Positions 35,520-46,382 of a stretch of DNA of 64,000 bases are shown here, piece by piece. Under the pieces are notes generated by a model. It made no database searches and was not told the origin of the DNA. It worked only from the letters and a program-made list of their open reading frames with translations. Within the stretch, counting starts at the first letter, position 1. Each line of letters starts with the position of its first letter. Position numbers and translations under genes: made by a program. The stretch lies in contig MPDC01000016.1 of NCBI GenBank assembly GCA_001874255.1, positions 1 through 64,000 on the forward strand, written 5' to 3'. The stretch comes from Alphaproteobacteria bacterium MedPE-SWcel. GTDB taxonomy: Bacteria; Pseudomonadota; Alphaproteobacteria; Rhodobacterales; Rhodobacteraceae.

Positions 35520-36224
35520 TCAGTCTTTCACCGCCTGTGTCATTTTCACTGCCTGTGTCATTTTCACTGCCCGTGTCATATGTCTTTTGCGGCCGAAGCC
35601 CGGCGCTCTGTTTACGTCGAACCCGGCCTCCTGCAGCCCCCGGCGGACAAATCCGGCCGCCGTATAGGTCGCAGCCGTGCCGCCTCGAACGGTGTGATCC
35701 GCCACCGCCTGCAACAGGTCCTGCTGCCACAACTCCGGGTTCTTGGCTGGCGAGAACCCGTCCAGAAACCAGGCATCAGCCTGCCCGGTCCACGCCGGCA
35801 CCGACACCCGGGCGTCGTCGATGACCACCTCAAGGCGCAGCGTGCCGAGGTCACAGAGACCGCCACCCGTCCAATGGCTCAGGAACCGCTCCGCCCAGGG
35901 CAGGATCTGCGGGAAAGCCTGCAAGGCGCGGGCCATGTCGTCGACGGCCATCGGGTAGGCCTCGAAGCTGGTGAAATGCAACGCGCCTTTCTGGCCGCTC
36001 TGTTCCCAGGCCCGCCAGGCCGCCAGCATGTTGAGCCCGGTCCCGAACCCCAGCTCTGCGATCTGAAACCCCGCGGCATAGCGCGCGGGCAGATCATTCC
36101 CTGCGAGGAAAACATGCTCGGTCTCCAGAAGACCGTTCTGGAGCGAGAAATAGGGGTCGTCGAACTGATCGGAGACCGGCAACATGCCGTCCCGCCAACT
36201 CAGCCGGGCCTGCTGGTCTGCCAT
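35520..36224 (-). CDS. mnmD: tRNA 5-methylaminomethyl-2-thiouridine methyltransferase, MnmD type
   Basis: SAM-dependent methyltransferase of 234 residues, corresponding to the N-terminal (MnmC1/DUF752) half of E. coli MnmC, which methylates the wobble uridine of certain tRNAs. Motifs are ELGFGTGLNMLAAWRAW for SAM binding, LHFTSFEAYPM, DAWFLDGFSPAKNPELW with the DGF catalytic region, and GGTAATYTAAGFVRRGL. The ATG at 36224 follows AGAGGAAA. The last residues are three copies of a hexapeptide related to AVKMTQ, encoded by an 18-bp tandem repeat, an odd tail outside the enzyme fold. The oxidoreductase half of MnmC lies divergently next door. Confidence 0.9.
   Translation of the reverse strand: MADQQARLSWRDGMLPVSDQFDDPYFSLQNGLLETEHVFLAGNDLPARYAAGFQIAELGFGTGLNMLAAWRAWEQSGQKGALHFTSFEAYPMAVDDMARALQAFPQILPWAERFLSHWTGGGLCDLGTLRLEVVIDDARVSVPAWTGQADAWFLDGFSPAKNPELWQQDLLQAVADHTVRGGTAATYTAAGFVRRGLQEAGFDVNRAPGFGRKRHMTRAVKMTQAVKMTQAVKD
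35527..35580. repeat. 18-bp tandem repeat, three copies, inside mnmD
   Basis: Three consecutive 18-bp units (27-44, 45-62 and 63-80 after 35500) such as TTCACTGCCTGTGTCATT, with one to two base differences. They encode the C-terminal hexapeptide repeat of mnmD in frame, immediately before its stop. Confidence 0.8.
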
Positions 36225-36283
36225 GGGGATTTCCTCTAGAGAGACGTCCGGAGACAGGGCGAACCTGACGAAAGGGTATGGAA

Positions 36284-37324
36284 ATGGCAACTCCCGAAAT
36301 CACGGTGCGCGGCGCGGGTATCTTTGGCCTCTCGATCGCCTGGATCTGTCACCGTCGCGGCGCCCGCGTCCGGATCGTCGATCCCAATGGCCCCGGCGCC
36401 GGATCAAGTGGTGGTATCGTCGGCGCCCTGGCGCCGCACGTGCCGGAGAACTGGAACCCGAAAAAGGGCTTTCAACTGGACAGCCTGCTGATGGCAGAGC
36501 GTTTCTGGAGAGAGGTCGAGGGCGAGGGCGGGGTTTCGCCGGGGTACGGGCGGCTGGGACGGCTACAACCGATTGCGGATGACCATGCCCTGCACCTCGC
36601 CCTGCAGCGCTGTGACACTGCGGCCGACCTCTGGCAAGACCGCGCCGTTTGGCAAGTCCGCCCGGCCGCAGAGTTTGGAGATTGGCACCCGCCCAGCGCC
36701 ACGGGGATGGTCATCCACGACACGCTATCGGCCCGCATCCACCCACGGCGGGCCTGCGCGGCATTGGTCGCAGCCTTGCGGGAGGGCGGCGTCGAGATCG
36801 TGCAGGACGCGCCCGACCTCGGGCTGGTTCTGCATGCGACCGGCTATCAGGGGCTTCTGGAGATGAATTCCCATGCCACCCGAAGTGTGGGAAATGGCGT
36901 CAAGGGTCAGGCCGCCCTGTTGCAGTTCGACGCAGGCAGGGTGCCGCAACTCTATGCCGACGGGCTGCATATCATTCCGCATGCGGACGGGACCCTTGCC
37001 ATCGGATCAACCAGCGAACGGGACTTCACCCGCCCGGCCGACACCGACACCCAGCTGGACGAGGTCATCGCCCGCGCCCGCCGCGCGGTGCCGCAGCTTG
37101 AGGGCGCCCCCATCCTGAGCCGCTGGGCCGGGGTTCGCCCGCGCGCCCGGACCCGGGCGCCGATGTTGGGCGAATGGCCCGGACGCCGCAATCATTTCAT
37201 TGCCAATGGCGGCTTCAAGATCGGCTTTGGCATGGCCCCCAAAATCGCTGATGTCATGGCCGATCTGCTGATTGACGGGCGCGACGCGATCCCCGCCGGT
37301 TTCAGGGTCACCGACAATATGTGA
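36284..37324 (+). CDS. FAD-dependent oxidoreductase, MnmC2-like
   Basis: A DAO-fold flavoprotein of 346 residues. It has the dinucleotide motif VRGAGIFGLSIAW, a central substrate domain, and the C-terminal FAD motif ILSRWAGVRPRARTRAPMLGEW with FIANGGFKIGFGMAPKIADVMADLL. It is divergent from mnmD, 60 bp away. In E. coli both activities sit in one MnmC protein, so this gene probably supplies the second step, oxidative removal of the carboxymethyl group from tRNA wobble uridine. Other amino-acid oxidases share the fold, so the role is inferred from location. The ATG at 36284 has better ribosome-site spacing than the ATG 6 bases earlier. Confidence 0.8.
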   Translation: MATPEITVRGAGIFGLSIAWICHRRGARVRIVDPNGPGAGSSGGIVGALAPHVPENWNPKKGFQLDSLLMAERFWREVEGEGGVSPGYGRLGRLQPIADDHALHLALQRCDTAADLWQDRAVWQVRPAAEFGDWHPPSATGMVIHDTLSARIHPRRACAALVAALREGGVEIVQDAPDLGLVLHATGYQGLLEMNSHATRSVGNGVKGQAALLQFDAGRVPQLYADGLHIIPHADGTLAIGSTSERDFTRPADTDTQLDEVIARARRAVPQLEGAPILSRWAGVRPRARTRAPMLGEWPGRRNHFIANGGFKIGFGMAPKIADVMADLLIDGRDAIPAGFRVTDNM

Positions 37325-37453
37325 TCTTGCGGTCCGGTGGCCGACCAGTGGCCGACCGATCGCCGCCTCTGCGGAAACAGCACGACCTGATACGGCGCGG
37401 TCCACAGCGCCGGGACCCGCAGGGCGCCGCAACCGGCACAGATACCCGCCATG

Positions 37454-37480
37454 AAAAAGGCCACGCAGATGGCGTGGCCT
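37454..37480 (-). terminator. Terminator downstream of the OmpA lipoprotein gene
   Basis: Stem AGGCCACGC with GCGTGGCCT and 5-base loop, with a T run on the minus strand. It lies about 80 bp past the stop of the minus-strand OmpA gene. The rest of the gap 37325-37561 shows no gene. Confidence 0.7.
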
Positions 37481-37561
37481 TTCGGGGAATGTGGGCTGTT
37501 TCCGCCCAGCGTTTTTCCCAGTATTCTACGCAGTATTGCCCAGTGTTCTGACCTGAGCCGG

Positions 37562-38227
37562 TCAGCTGGCCTGCGGGATAATCACGATCTCGACGCGCCG
37601 GTTGCGCGCCTTGCCCTCGACGGTCAGATTGCTGGCCACAGGCGCATCTTCGCCGCGACCGATAATGCGCATGCGCCCATAGGACACGCCGCCCGCGGCG
37701 ATCTCATCCGCGACTGCATTGGCACGGCGCTCGGACAGCGAATAGTTGTAGGACGCGGCTCCGTCACTGTCGGTATGGCCGATCACCTGAACGATGCTGC
37801 CCGGATAGCGCTGCAGGCTGCCCGCCACCTTACGCAGATCGCTGCGGACCACGGAGGAGATCGACGCGCTGTCGGTGGCGAAGGTCAGATCGTTTGGCAG
37901 CGACACGATCAGACGGTCACCAGTGTTGACGATGGAAATCGAACTGTTGTCGAGGCTCTGCCGCAACTCGGCTTCCTGCTTGTCCAGCTCGCGACCAACG
38001 AGGCCACCGGCCAGGGCGCCCAGCGCAGCTGACCCGATAACGGTATCGAGCTTGTCGTCATCCGAGGTCGCTGCACCGATGCCCGCACCGATCAGGCCCC
38101 CAATGATCGCCCCGTTCTGAGAACGGTTCGTGCCACCGGGAGCGCCATAGGACGCCGGATCATCACAAGCGCTCAGCGCGACGGCTGCGGTCAGAACACC
38201 AACAACGGGGAGTTTCGCAAAAGACAT
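37562..38227 (-). CDS. OmpA-family lipoprotein with glycine zipper
   Basis: Outer-membrane lipoprotein of 221 residues. The signal peptide ends in the lipobox LSAC (Cys near residue 21). A glycine-zipper segment (IIGGLIGAGIGAA and LGALAGGLVGREL, about residues 40-80) follows, then a C-terminal OmpA peptidoglycan-binding domain with VIGHTDSDGAASYNYSLSERRANAV and RNRRVEIVI. This YiaD-like arrangement tethers the outer membrane to the cell wall. It is monocistronic, with its own terminator. Confidence 0.92.
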   Translation of the reverse strand: MSFAKLPVVGVLTAAVALSACDDPASYGAPGGTNRSQNGAIIGGLIGAGIGAATSDDDKLDTVIGSAALGALAGGLVGRELDKQEAELRQSLDNSSISIVNTGDRLIVSLPNDLTFATDSASISSVVRSDLRKVAGSLQRYPGSIVQVIGHTDSDGAASYNYSLSERRANAVADEIAAGGVSYGRMRIIGRGEDAPVASNLTVEGKARNRRVEIVIIPQAS

Positions 38228-38421
38228 TCAGTCTACCTTTTCTCTGTCAAACCAGTCTCTCGCCATCCTTGGGATCAGGGCCTGAGCCACCTCACCCAGA
38301 CGCGGAGACGCTACGTATAGATATTGTGCCACATTGCCGCTGCAACAAGCGACAAGAGATGCGGTTCGGCGGATAGCCGCGCACGTTCTGCCGCTCCCCT
38401 ACCAAGGCTTTGCCAAGTGGC

Positions 38422-39111
38422 TCATGTTTTCACAACGAATAACTCGCGTTCTTGTTCCTGCCAAAGTTTGCGCAGCAGAGACGCCTCCGCCACGAAGTGG
38501 TCGTCAAGCAGATCCGCAGCCATGATCCGGTCGGTTCGGAAATGGCGAAACCCGGCGCGCAGCTCGCACCAGGCGGCCAGAAGCGTACAGTCCACATGGT
38601 ATATCAGCGCCAGTGGCCGCAGCACTCGTTCGCTCTGTTCGCCGCCCTCCTTGACATAGGACAGGCGCAGCTTCTGGGCACTGCGCACCGCCTGCCGCAA
38701 CAGGGCGATGGACACGCAGCCGCAGTCCGGGTTGTCCTGTGGCGCCCCATACGGAGCCACCTGCAGCCAGTCGGCGCTCTTGTGAACGTCGCAGATCTTG
38801 CGCCCCACCCGGGCTGCCGCCTGCTGCAGCGCGCCATCGCCGGTGCGGATCAACATCGCCAGCCCCACATGCAATGCCTCGATCTCTTCCTCGTCGAAAT
38901 TGAGCGGCGGCAGATCGTAGCCCTTGCGCAGCACATACCCGACCCCGGCCTCGCCCTCGACCGGGGTTCGCATCGCCTGCAACGCCCCGATGTCGCGATA
39001 GACGGTGCGCTTGGAGACCTCCAGCTGCGCGGCAAGGTCTTCGGCGCGCAATGGCGCATTGGCCGCGCGCAGGATCTGGATCAATTCAAACAGCCGGTCG
39101 CTGCGGGACAT
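38422..39111 (-). CDS. YafY-family HTH/WYL regulator
   Basis: Transcription regulator of 229 residues with an N-terminal DeoR-like helix-turn-helix (MSRSDRLFELIQILRAANAPLRAEDLAAQLEVSKRTVYRDIGAL). A WYL-type ligand domain (about residues 130-210; VRPLALIYHVDCTLLAAWCELR-like stretch) completes it. GGAGG precedes the ATG at 39111, and the upstream open frame to 39204 is not needed. It is divergent from a small open frame at 39267, which might be its target. The ligand is unknown. Confidence 0.88.
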   Translation of the reverse strand: MSRSDRLFELIQILRAANAPLRAEDLAAQLEVSKRTVYRDIGALQAMRTPVEGEAGVGYVLRKGYDLPPLNFDEEEIEALHVGLAMLIRTGDGALQQAAARVGRKICDVHKSADWLQVAPYGAPQDNPDCGCVSIALLRQAVRSAQKLRLSYVKEGGEQSERVLRPLALIYHVDCTLLAAWCELRAGFRHFRTDRIMAADLLDDHFVAEASLLRKLWQEQERELFVVKT

Positions 39112-39266
39112 AGACGCCTCCGGAAATTTACGGGCCGCGCGACGCACACAGGTGCGGGCCATGAAATGACAACCTGCTGCCATCCTAGCACAGCCCACTG
39201 ACAACAGGATGTCAGCAGTGATCTGGTTCTCTGGGGGCGACCATAGCAGCCAGAAGGAGAGTCCAA

Positions 39267-39527
39267 ATGCTGTCCCACGAATGGATCACCCTCATCACCC
39301 TCGGCCACGACCGATGGGACACCCAAAGCGGCCGCGCTCGCACCTCCTACGAGATCGAACGGGAGGAAGCCTGGCGAGAGTTGGAGGCGCATCTGGTCGC
39401 AAGTCGCCGGGCCCGCCGCCGGGCAGTCATTGTCCAGATCCGGACCCTGCTGGCACGTCTGGTCACGCTCCGGCCTCGGAAGCAGCCTCCGCACGCGCGG
39501 CCTCGAACGCGAGCATGGCGCGTTTGA
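39267..39527 (+). CDS. Possible small basic protein
   Basis: An 86-residue open frame preceded by AAGGAGAG at the right distance from its ATG and divergent from the YafY-type gene. The product is very rich in Arg in its second half, and its last 65 bases overlap the 3' end of the methyltransferase gene on the other strand. The N-terminal part (LSHEWITLITLGHDRWDTQSG) looks protein-like; the tail may be fortuitous. I do not recognise a family. Confidence 0.35.
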   Translation: MLSHEWITLITLGHDRWDTQSGRARTSYEIEREEAWRELEAHLVASRRARRRAVIVQIRTLLARLVTLRPRKQPPHARPRTRAWRV

Positions 39528-40314
39528 CCGGGAGCCCCCAATGGTAGCCACCGATCGCACCGCCCTTGCGCAGCACCCTGTGGCAGGGAATGAGCCAGCT
39601 GAGAGGGTTCTTGCCCACGGCGGTGCCCACCGCACGCACCGCGGTGGGCACCTCTGCAAGGGTGGCGATTTCTCCGTAGGTGGCGGCCGTCCCTTCGGGG
39701 ATGCTGAGCAGCGCCTCCCAGACCTTTATCTGCAGCGGCGCGCCAATCAGATGCAGCATCGTCTCTCCTCTGCGCGAAAAAGCGGCCTCGGCCTGTGGCC
39801 TGAGCGCCGCCGGGTCCTCGACAAAGGTCGCCTTGGGCCAACGGGCAGACATATCGGCGAGCGCGGCGTCGGTACCGACTTCGCCGCCGAATGCCAGTCC
39901 GCACAGCCCCTTGTCGGTCCCCATGACCAAGGCCGGACCAAACGGGCTGTCGAACCAGCCCCAGCGCACGGTCAGGCCTGCGCCCCTGCGCGCGTATTCT
40001 CCCGGGCTCATCGCTTCCCAGCGCAGGAACAGATCATGCAGACGCCCGGAGCCCGACAGGCCCACCGCATGCGCCGTATCAAGAAGCGGCGTATCTGCCC
40101 GCAACAGGGATTTGGCATGACCGAGCCGCAGATATTGCTGATAGCGTTTCGGCGACACCCCGACCCAGGAGGAGAACACGCGCTGGAAATGCGCGGGGCT
40201 CATCTCCATCCGGGCCGCCAGGGCGTCCAGCGTGAGATCCGCGCCGCCTTCGTCGATGACTTCGATCGCACGGCGGATCACCCCATAGTGGTACGCCTGT
40301 TCATCACGCTGCAT
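39463..40314 (-). CDS. Ada-like AraC/methylated-DNA cysteine methyltransferase
   Basis: Two-domain protein of 283 residues. An N-terminal AraC helix-turn-helix (about residues 10-100; LDALAARMEMSPAHFQRVFSSWVGVSPKRYQQ) is joined to a C-terminal O6-methylguanine-DNA methyltransferase with the acceptor Cys in LIPCHRVLRKGGAIGGYHWG. The N-terminal zinc methyl-phosphotriester domain of E. coli Ada, with its sensor cysteines, is absent, so the way it would sense alkylation is unclear. The ATG at 40314 follows AAGGGG; a GTG lies two codons upstream. It is divergent from nth, another DNA-repair gene. Confidence 0.92.
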   Translation of the reverse strand: MQRDEQAYHYGVIRRAIEVIDEGGADLTLDALAARMEMSPAHFQRVFSSWVGVSPKRYQQYLRLGHAKSLLRADTPLLDTAHAVGLSGSGRLHDLFLRWEAMSPGEYARRGAGLTVRWGWFDSPFGPALVMGTDKGLCGLAFGGEVGTDAALADMSARWPKATFVEDPAALRPQAEAAFSRRGETMLHLIGAPLQIKVWEALLSIPEGTAATYGEIATLAEVPTAVRAVGTAVGKNPLSWLIPCHRVLRKGGAIGGYHWGLPVKRAMLAFEAARAEAASEAGA

Positions 40315-40596
40315 GGTCACGGCCCCTTGCTCTCCGGTTCGGCAGAAGCCCGTCTTCTCGCCTGATCAGACAGTAACGGGGGCGCTTGCAGCGCGCGACC
40401 CGAATCCTGCGATTTCAGATCGCATCTGCGCCCAGACGACACGCCCCGCACAGCACATCGGGCGGCCCGGGCATTGGGCGGGCAGGAATCAGTTGTCTCC
40501 GGAAGCGCGGCATATGCACCGCACAGGCGGCGGCAAGACAAATGCAGCGCGTTTTTAATTTGCACCATCGATGTCCAGCAGGCAATACAGCGCGCG

Positions 40597-41241
40597 ATGG
40601 CCAAACAACTCGATTATCATACGCTCCGCGAGATCTTTACGCGGTTTCAGGACGCCGAGGCGGAACCCAAGGGGGAGCTCGATCACGTCAATGTCTACAC
40701 CCTGCTTGTCGCCGTTGCCCTGTCGGCGCAAGCAACAGATGCGGGCGTGAACCGCGCGACCAAATCTCTGTTCAAGATTGCCGATACACCGCAGAAGATG
40801 CTCGACCTTGGCGAGGAACAGGTCATCGACCATATCAAGACCATCGGCCTCTATCGCAACAAAGCCAAGAACGTCATCAAGCTCTCGCGTATTCTGGTCG
40901 ATCAATACGGCGGCGAAGTTCCCTGTTCCCGGGCCGCCCTCGAGAGCCTGCCAGGCGTTGGCCGCAAGACGGCCAATGTCGTTCTGAACATGTGGTGGCG
41001 CCATCCGGCACAGGCGGTAGACACCCATATCTTTCGGGTCGGGAACCGGTCCGGCATTGCTCCGGGGAAAGATGTGGACGCCGTAGAGCGCGCCATCGAA
41101 GACAATATCCCCGTCGACTTTCAACTCCACGCCCACCACTGGCTGATCCTGCACGGCCGCTATCACTGCAAGGCGCGCAAACCTCTTTGCCCCACTTGTA
41201 TCATCCGAGACCTTTGTCAGTTTGAGGACAAGACACAATGA
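40597..41241 (+). CDS. nth: Endonuclease III
   Basis: Base-excision repair DNA glycosylase/AP lyase of 214 residues acting on oxidised pyrimidines. The helix-hairpin-helix LPGVGRKTANVVLN carries the catalytic Lys, VDTHIFRVGNR the catalytic Asp, and the C-terminal 4Fe-4S loop has the spacing C-x6-C-x2-C-x5-C (CKARKPLCPTC, then C). The ATG at 40597 fits the family start. Its stop overlaps the adenosine kinase start (ATGA). The 276-bp gap upstream is shared with the Ada-like gene and shows no other gene. Confidence 0.96.
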   Translation: MAKQLDYHTLREIFTRFQDAEAEPKGELDHVNVYTLLVAVALSAQATDAGVNRATKSLFKIADTPQKMLDLGEEQVIDHIKTIGLYRNKAKNVIKLSRILVDQYGGEVPCSRAALESLPGVGRKTANVVLNMWWRHPAQAVDTHIFRVGNRSGIAPGKDVDAVERAIEDNIPVDFQLHAHHWLILHGRYHCKARKPLCPTCIIRDLCQFEDKTQ

Positions 41242-42236
41242 CCAAGACCTATCAGCTCGTCGGCATCGGCAATGCCGTTGTCGATGTGATCGCACAGTGC
41301 GACGACAGTTTCCTCGACCATATGGGGATTGAAAAAGGCATCATGCAGCTCGTGGAACGCGATCGCAGCGAAGTCCTTTTTGCCGCCATGAAAGAGCGCG
41401 TGCAAACGCCCGGCGGCTCTGTCGCCAATACGATCGCAGGTGCCGGCGCTCTGGGGCTCAGTTCTGCGTTTATCGGCCGGGTCCATGATGATGCCATCGG
41501 CCGGTTTTATGCCAAGGCGATGCAGGACGAAGGCGTCGATTTCGTCAACGCCCCCGTTGCCGAGGGGGAATTGCCGACCTCGCGCACGATGATTTTCGTC
41601 TCGCCCGATGGTGAGCGGTCAATGAATACCTATCTCGGTATTTCCTCCGAACTCAGCTCCGAGGACGTGCCGGCAATGGTTGCCGAGCGTTCGCAAATCA
41701 TGTTCCTGGAGGGCTACCTCTTCGACAAGGACAAGGGCAAGACCGCCTTCATGGAGGCCGCACGCGATTGCACCAGAGGTGGCGGCAAGGCCGGGATCGC
41801 GATTTCAGATCCATTCTGCGTTGAACGGCACCGCGACGATTTCCTGCGTCTGATCGAAAACGATCTGGATTTCGTGCTTGGCAACGAAGACGAAATCCGG
41901 TCCCTGTTTGAAACCGACGATCTGGAAGAGGCGCTGGCGAAAACGGCTGCGATTTGTCCGCTGGTGGTCTGCACCCGCTCGGGGGATGGCGTCACCGTGG
42001 TCAGCGAGGCAGGCCGGATCGACGTTCCGGTCACCAAGGTGGTCCCGGTGGATGCCACCGGAGCGGGAGATCAATTCGCAGCAGGGTTTCTCTTTGGTCT
42101 TGCCACATCGCGCGATCTCGAAACCTGCGCCCGTATGGGCAACGCCTGCGCCGCAGAAGTCATCAGCCACATCGGGCCACGCCCGCAGACGGATATGCGC
42201 GCGGTTCTGCGCAGCGCAGGCCTGTTGAACGACTGA
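41238..42236 (+). CDS. PfkB-family sugar kinase, probable adenosine kinase
   Basis: Ribokinase-fold kinase of 332 residues. The N terminus YQLVGIGNAVVDVIAQCDD and the first signature GGSVANTIAGAGALGLSSAFIGRV are typical. The second signature VVPVDATGAGDQFAAGFLFGL contains the anion hole and catalytic Asp. The sequence resembles alphaproteobacterial proteins annotated as adenosine kinases, which would salvage adenosine to AMP. Substrate is not proven. It is translationally coupled to nth by ATGA, and a hairpin follows. Confidence 0.88.
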   Translation: MTKTYQLVGIGNAVVDVIAQCDDSFLDHMGIEKGIMQLVERDRSEVLFAAMKERVQTPGGSVANTIAGAGALGLSSAFIGRVHDDAIGRFYAKAMQDEGVDFVNAPVAEGELPTSRTMIFVSPDGERSMNTYLGISSELSSEDVPAMVAERSQIMFLEGYLFDKDKGKTAFMEAARDCTRGGGKAGIAISDPFCVERHRDDFLRLIENDLDFVLGNEDEIRSLFETDDLEEALAKTAAICPLVVCTRSGDGVTVVSEAGRIDVPVTKVVPVDATGAGDQFAAGFLFGLATSRDLETCARMGNACAAEVISHIGPRPQTDMRAVLRSAGLLND

Positions 42237-42250
42237 TCATCCCACGGCGG

Positions 42251-42276
42251 GAGCTTCCTGATCACACAGGAAGCTC
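42251..42276. terminator. Hairpin between convergent genes
   Basis: Perfect 10-bp stem GAGCTTCCTG with CAGGAAGCTC around a 6-base loop, between the ends of the kinase gene and the minus-strand secreted-protein gene. The T run is short on both sides, so it may serve either direction weakly. Confidence 0.5.
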
Positions 42277-42339
42277 TCTCCCGGCCCCACCCGGCAATCA
42301 CTCCAGCCCAGACCAGAGCGCAGGCCGAAAGATCAGATG

Positions 42340-42864
42340 TCACTCACTGGCAGGGGGCGGGGCAACTGCGCCGTCCATATTGTCCGGAAGCTCGGAAGGG
42401 CACGCCCGCCCACGGTGGCATTGCAGAACGATATCGCCCGCCGAGCCGTCCTCAGCGTCGAAGAAAAACCCACCGCAGGGCTCCAGAATGGCGCGGACCC
42501 GGCCGTCGTGATTGCGGGCGAAGAACAGATATCTCTTGCCGGATTGCAGCTTGCCGCACCATGGACCGAGACAATGCGCGACCAGCGTGATCTCACCTTC
42601 GACGGGCTGATCGAACATCCGTTCGCCCAACAGAAGACCCGTTACCTGCGCCGGAATTTCTGTCGGCTCTTGCGTCGCTCCCGGAGCCTCATCTGAAGGA
42701 TAGGGCAAAAGCGACTCGTCAAAGGTGACCTGCCCCTCGATGATCACGAACGGGTCCTCGCTGTTTGCGACGATCCCGTAGACATCCCCGGGCCCCATCG
42801 GCAAGCAACTGAGCGCCTGCGCCTGAGCCGCGCAGGCCATGCTCGTCACCGCAGCCAGCAGCAT
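42340..42864 (-). CDS. Secreted protein of unknown function
   Basis: A 174-residue protein with a likely signal peptide (MLLAAVTSMACAAQAQA). The mature part starts LSCLPMGPGDVYGIVANSEDPFVIIEGQV and contains several Cys (CLGPWCGK, LEPCGG, LQCHRG) that could form periplasmic disulfides. I do not recognise a family. The start at 42864 lies 1 bp after the rppH stop on the same strand, which implies co-transcription. An alternative is a longer frame, but the signal peptide supports this start. Confidence 0.75.
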   Translation of the reverse strand: MLLAAVTSMACAAQAQALSCLPMGPGDVYGIVANSEDPFVIIEGQVTFDESLLPYPSDEAPGATQEPTEIPAQVTGLLLGERMFDQPVEGEITLVAHCLGPWCGKLQSGKRYLFFARNHDGRVRAILEPCGGFFFDAEDGSAGDIVLQCHRGRACPSELPDNMDGAVAPPPASE

Positions 42865-42865
42865 C

Positions 42866-43372
42866 CTAGAGATGCGCTTTGAATTCCTCCACCACACGGG
42901 CATAGACCTCTCGTTTGAAGGGCACGACTTTTTCCACCAGGTGCTCCACCGGTTGCCAGCACCAGGCAGAAAACTCCGGGTCCTCGGTTTCGATGTTGAT
43001 CTGCGCATCGGTGCCGAGGAAGCGAAGCAAATACCATTTCTGTTCCTGACCGCGGTATTTACCACCCCAGAAATGCGGCACCACCTCTGCCGGCAGGTCA
43101 TAGGGCAGCCATCCATCGCTTTCGGCGACAATCGCAACCATCTCGGCGGTGACACCGGTTTCTTCTTCCAGTTCGCGCAGGGCAGCGATCCGGGGATCCT
43201 CGTTCCTGTCGATCCCGCCCTGCGGCATCTGCCAGGCGTCCTTGTGGCGATCCCTGCGCTGACCGACCCAGACATCACCGGCCGCATTCAGCATCATCAC
43301 ACCGACATTGGGACGATACGGCAGCCGGGCGATCTGCTCTGCGCTCAGGGATTCCGGGCTGTCCTTGCTCAT
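42866..43372 (-). CDS. rppH: RNA pyrophosphohydrolase
   Basis: Nudix hydrolase of 168 residues that removes pyrophosphate from the 5' end of mRNA and so starts decay. The RppH-type N terminus [23 protein letters not shown] leads into WQMPQGGID and the Nudix box, which has GG, the conserved REL, and EEETGV in the right spacing. It continues [12 protein letters not shown] and KWYLLRF, family-specific for RppH. The ATG at 43372 fits family length. A small secreted-protein gene follows immediately. Confidence 0.93.
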   Translation of the reverse strand: MSKDSPESLSAEQIARLPYRPNVGVMMLNAAGDVWVGQRRDRHKDAWQMPQGGIDRNEDPRIAALRELEEETGVTAEMVAIVAESDGWLPYDLPAEVVPHFWGGKYRGQEQKWYLLRFLGTDAQINIETEDPEFSAWCWQPVEHLVEKVVPFKREVYARVVEEFKAHL

Positions 43373-43460
43373 TCTAGCGCTCCGCACTCTCTGTTCGTTG
43401 CCCCCCTTAGACCCTGTGCCGCCGGGGCACGCAAGAGGGTGACGCCGCGTTGACGGGTGA

Positions 43461-45542
<2,082 letters not shown>

Positions 45543-45622
45543 TCTGACACCCCGGCCACCGGTCCGGCACCGCCGGTATCCTGCCTCGGCGGCCGGGCCA
45601 TCTGCACGCGCCTCAATCCTGT

Positions 45623-45637
45623 TCGGAACATTTCCGA
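45623..45637. promoter_or_regulatory. Inverted repeat upstream of the PfpI gene
   Basis: TCGGAA CAT TTCCGA, a perfect 6-3-6 dyad about 75 bp before the PfpI start codon. It may be an operator; no regulator is assigned. Confidence 0.3.
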
Positions 45638-45713
45638 CAGGCGTTCGTTCTTGTATCGAACCGGCCCTGACACGGGGCCAAACGATCCACGAATGACAGG
45701 AAAGGGCGCCGAA

Positions 45714-46274
45714 ATGCCAAATATCCATGATGCCAAGATCCTCATTATTTCGACTCACGGATTTGAGCAATCCGAACTGGAAGTCCCGCGTGACCAGCTG
45801 CGCGCGGCAGGGGCAACGGTGGATGTTGCAACGCTGCACGGCAAAGCCATCCGGGGCTGGAACGACAACAATTGGGGCGACGAGGTCGAAGCCGATCTGA
45901 AGGTGTCAGATGTTGACACCTCCGACTATGATGCATTGGTGATCCCGGGCGGGCAGATAAACCCGGATCTGCTCCGCGTCGAGCCCGACGTTCTTTCCCG
46001 GGTCAAAGAGTTTCACAATCAGGGCAAGGTGATCGCCGCGGTCTGCCATGCGCCCTGGGTGCTGGCAGAAGCCGGTATCGTCAAAGGCCGCGAGATGACC
46101 TCTTACGGTTCGATCAAGACCGACCTGATCAACGCCGGCGCAAATTGGACCGATGCAGCGGCCGTGGCGGATGCCGGGCTGGTCACCAGCCGACAGCCCG
46201 ATGACCTCGAGGCCTTCGTGGCCAAGATCATCGAAGAAATCGAGGAAGGGTCGCACGAGCGAAAGGCCGCCTGA
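45714..46274 (+). CDS. PfpI/DJ-1 family protein (YhbO-like)
   Basis: A 186-residue type 1 glutamine amidotransferase-fold protein. It starts MPNIHDAKILIISTHGFEQSELEVP, has DYDALVIPGGQINPDLLR, and the nucleophile elbow AVCHAPW with the Cys-His pair. Relatives act as stress proteins, described as proteases, deglycases or glyoxalases. GGAAAGGG lies upstream of the ATG at 45714. The protein is soluble and cytoplasmic. The precise reaction is not settled for this family. Confidence 0.9.
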   Translation: MPNIHDAKILIISTHGFEQSELEVPRDQLRAAGATVDVATLHGKAIRGWNDNNWGDEVEADLKVSDVDTSDYDALVIPGGQINPDLLRVEPDVLSRVKEFHNQGKVIAAVCHAPWVLAEAGIVKGREMTSYGSIKTDLINAGANWTDAAAVADAGLVTSRQPDDLEAFVAKIIEEIEEGSHERKAA

Positions 46275-46382
46275 CCCGCGCTGTCCGGTGCAGGTTCTTT
46301 CCCCGGTTCCCGCTTGGGGCCTGAGCAAGGTGGCTCTCCCGCCGCCGCAGGTGCCCCGGCAGGGCCGGGAAACCTTGGCGGA

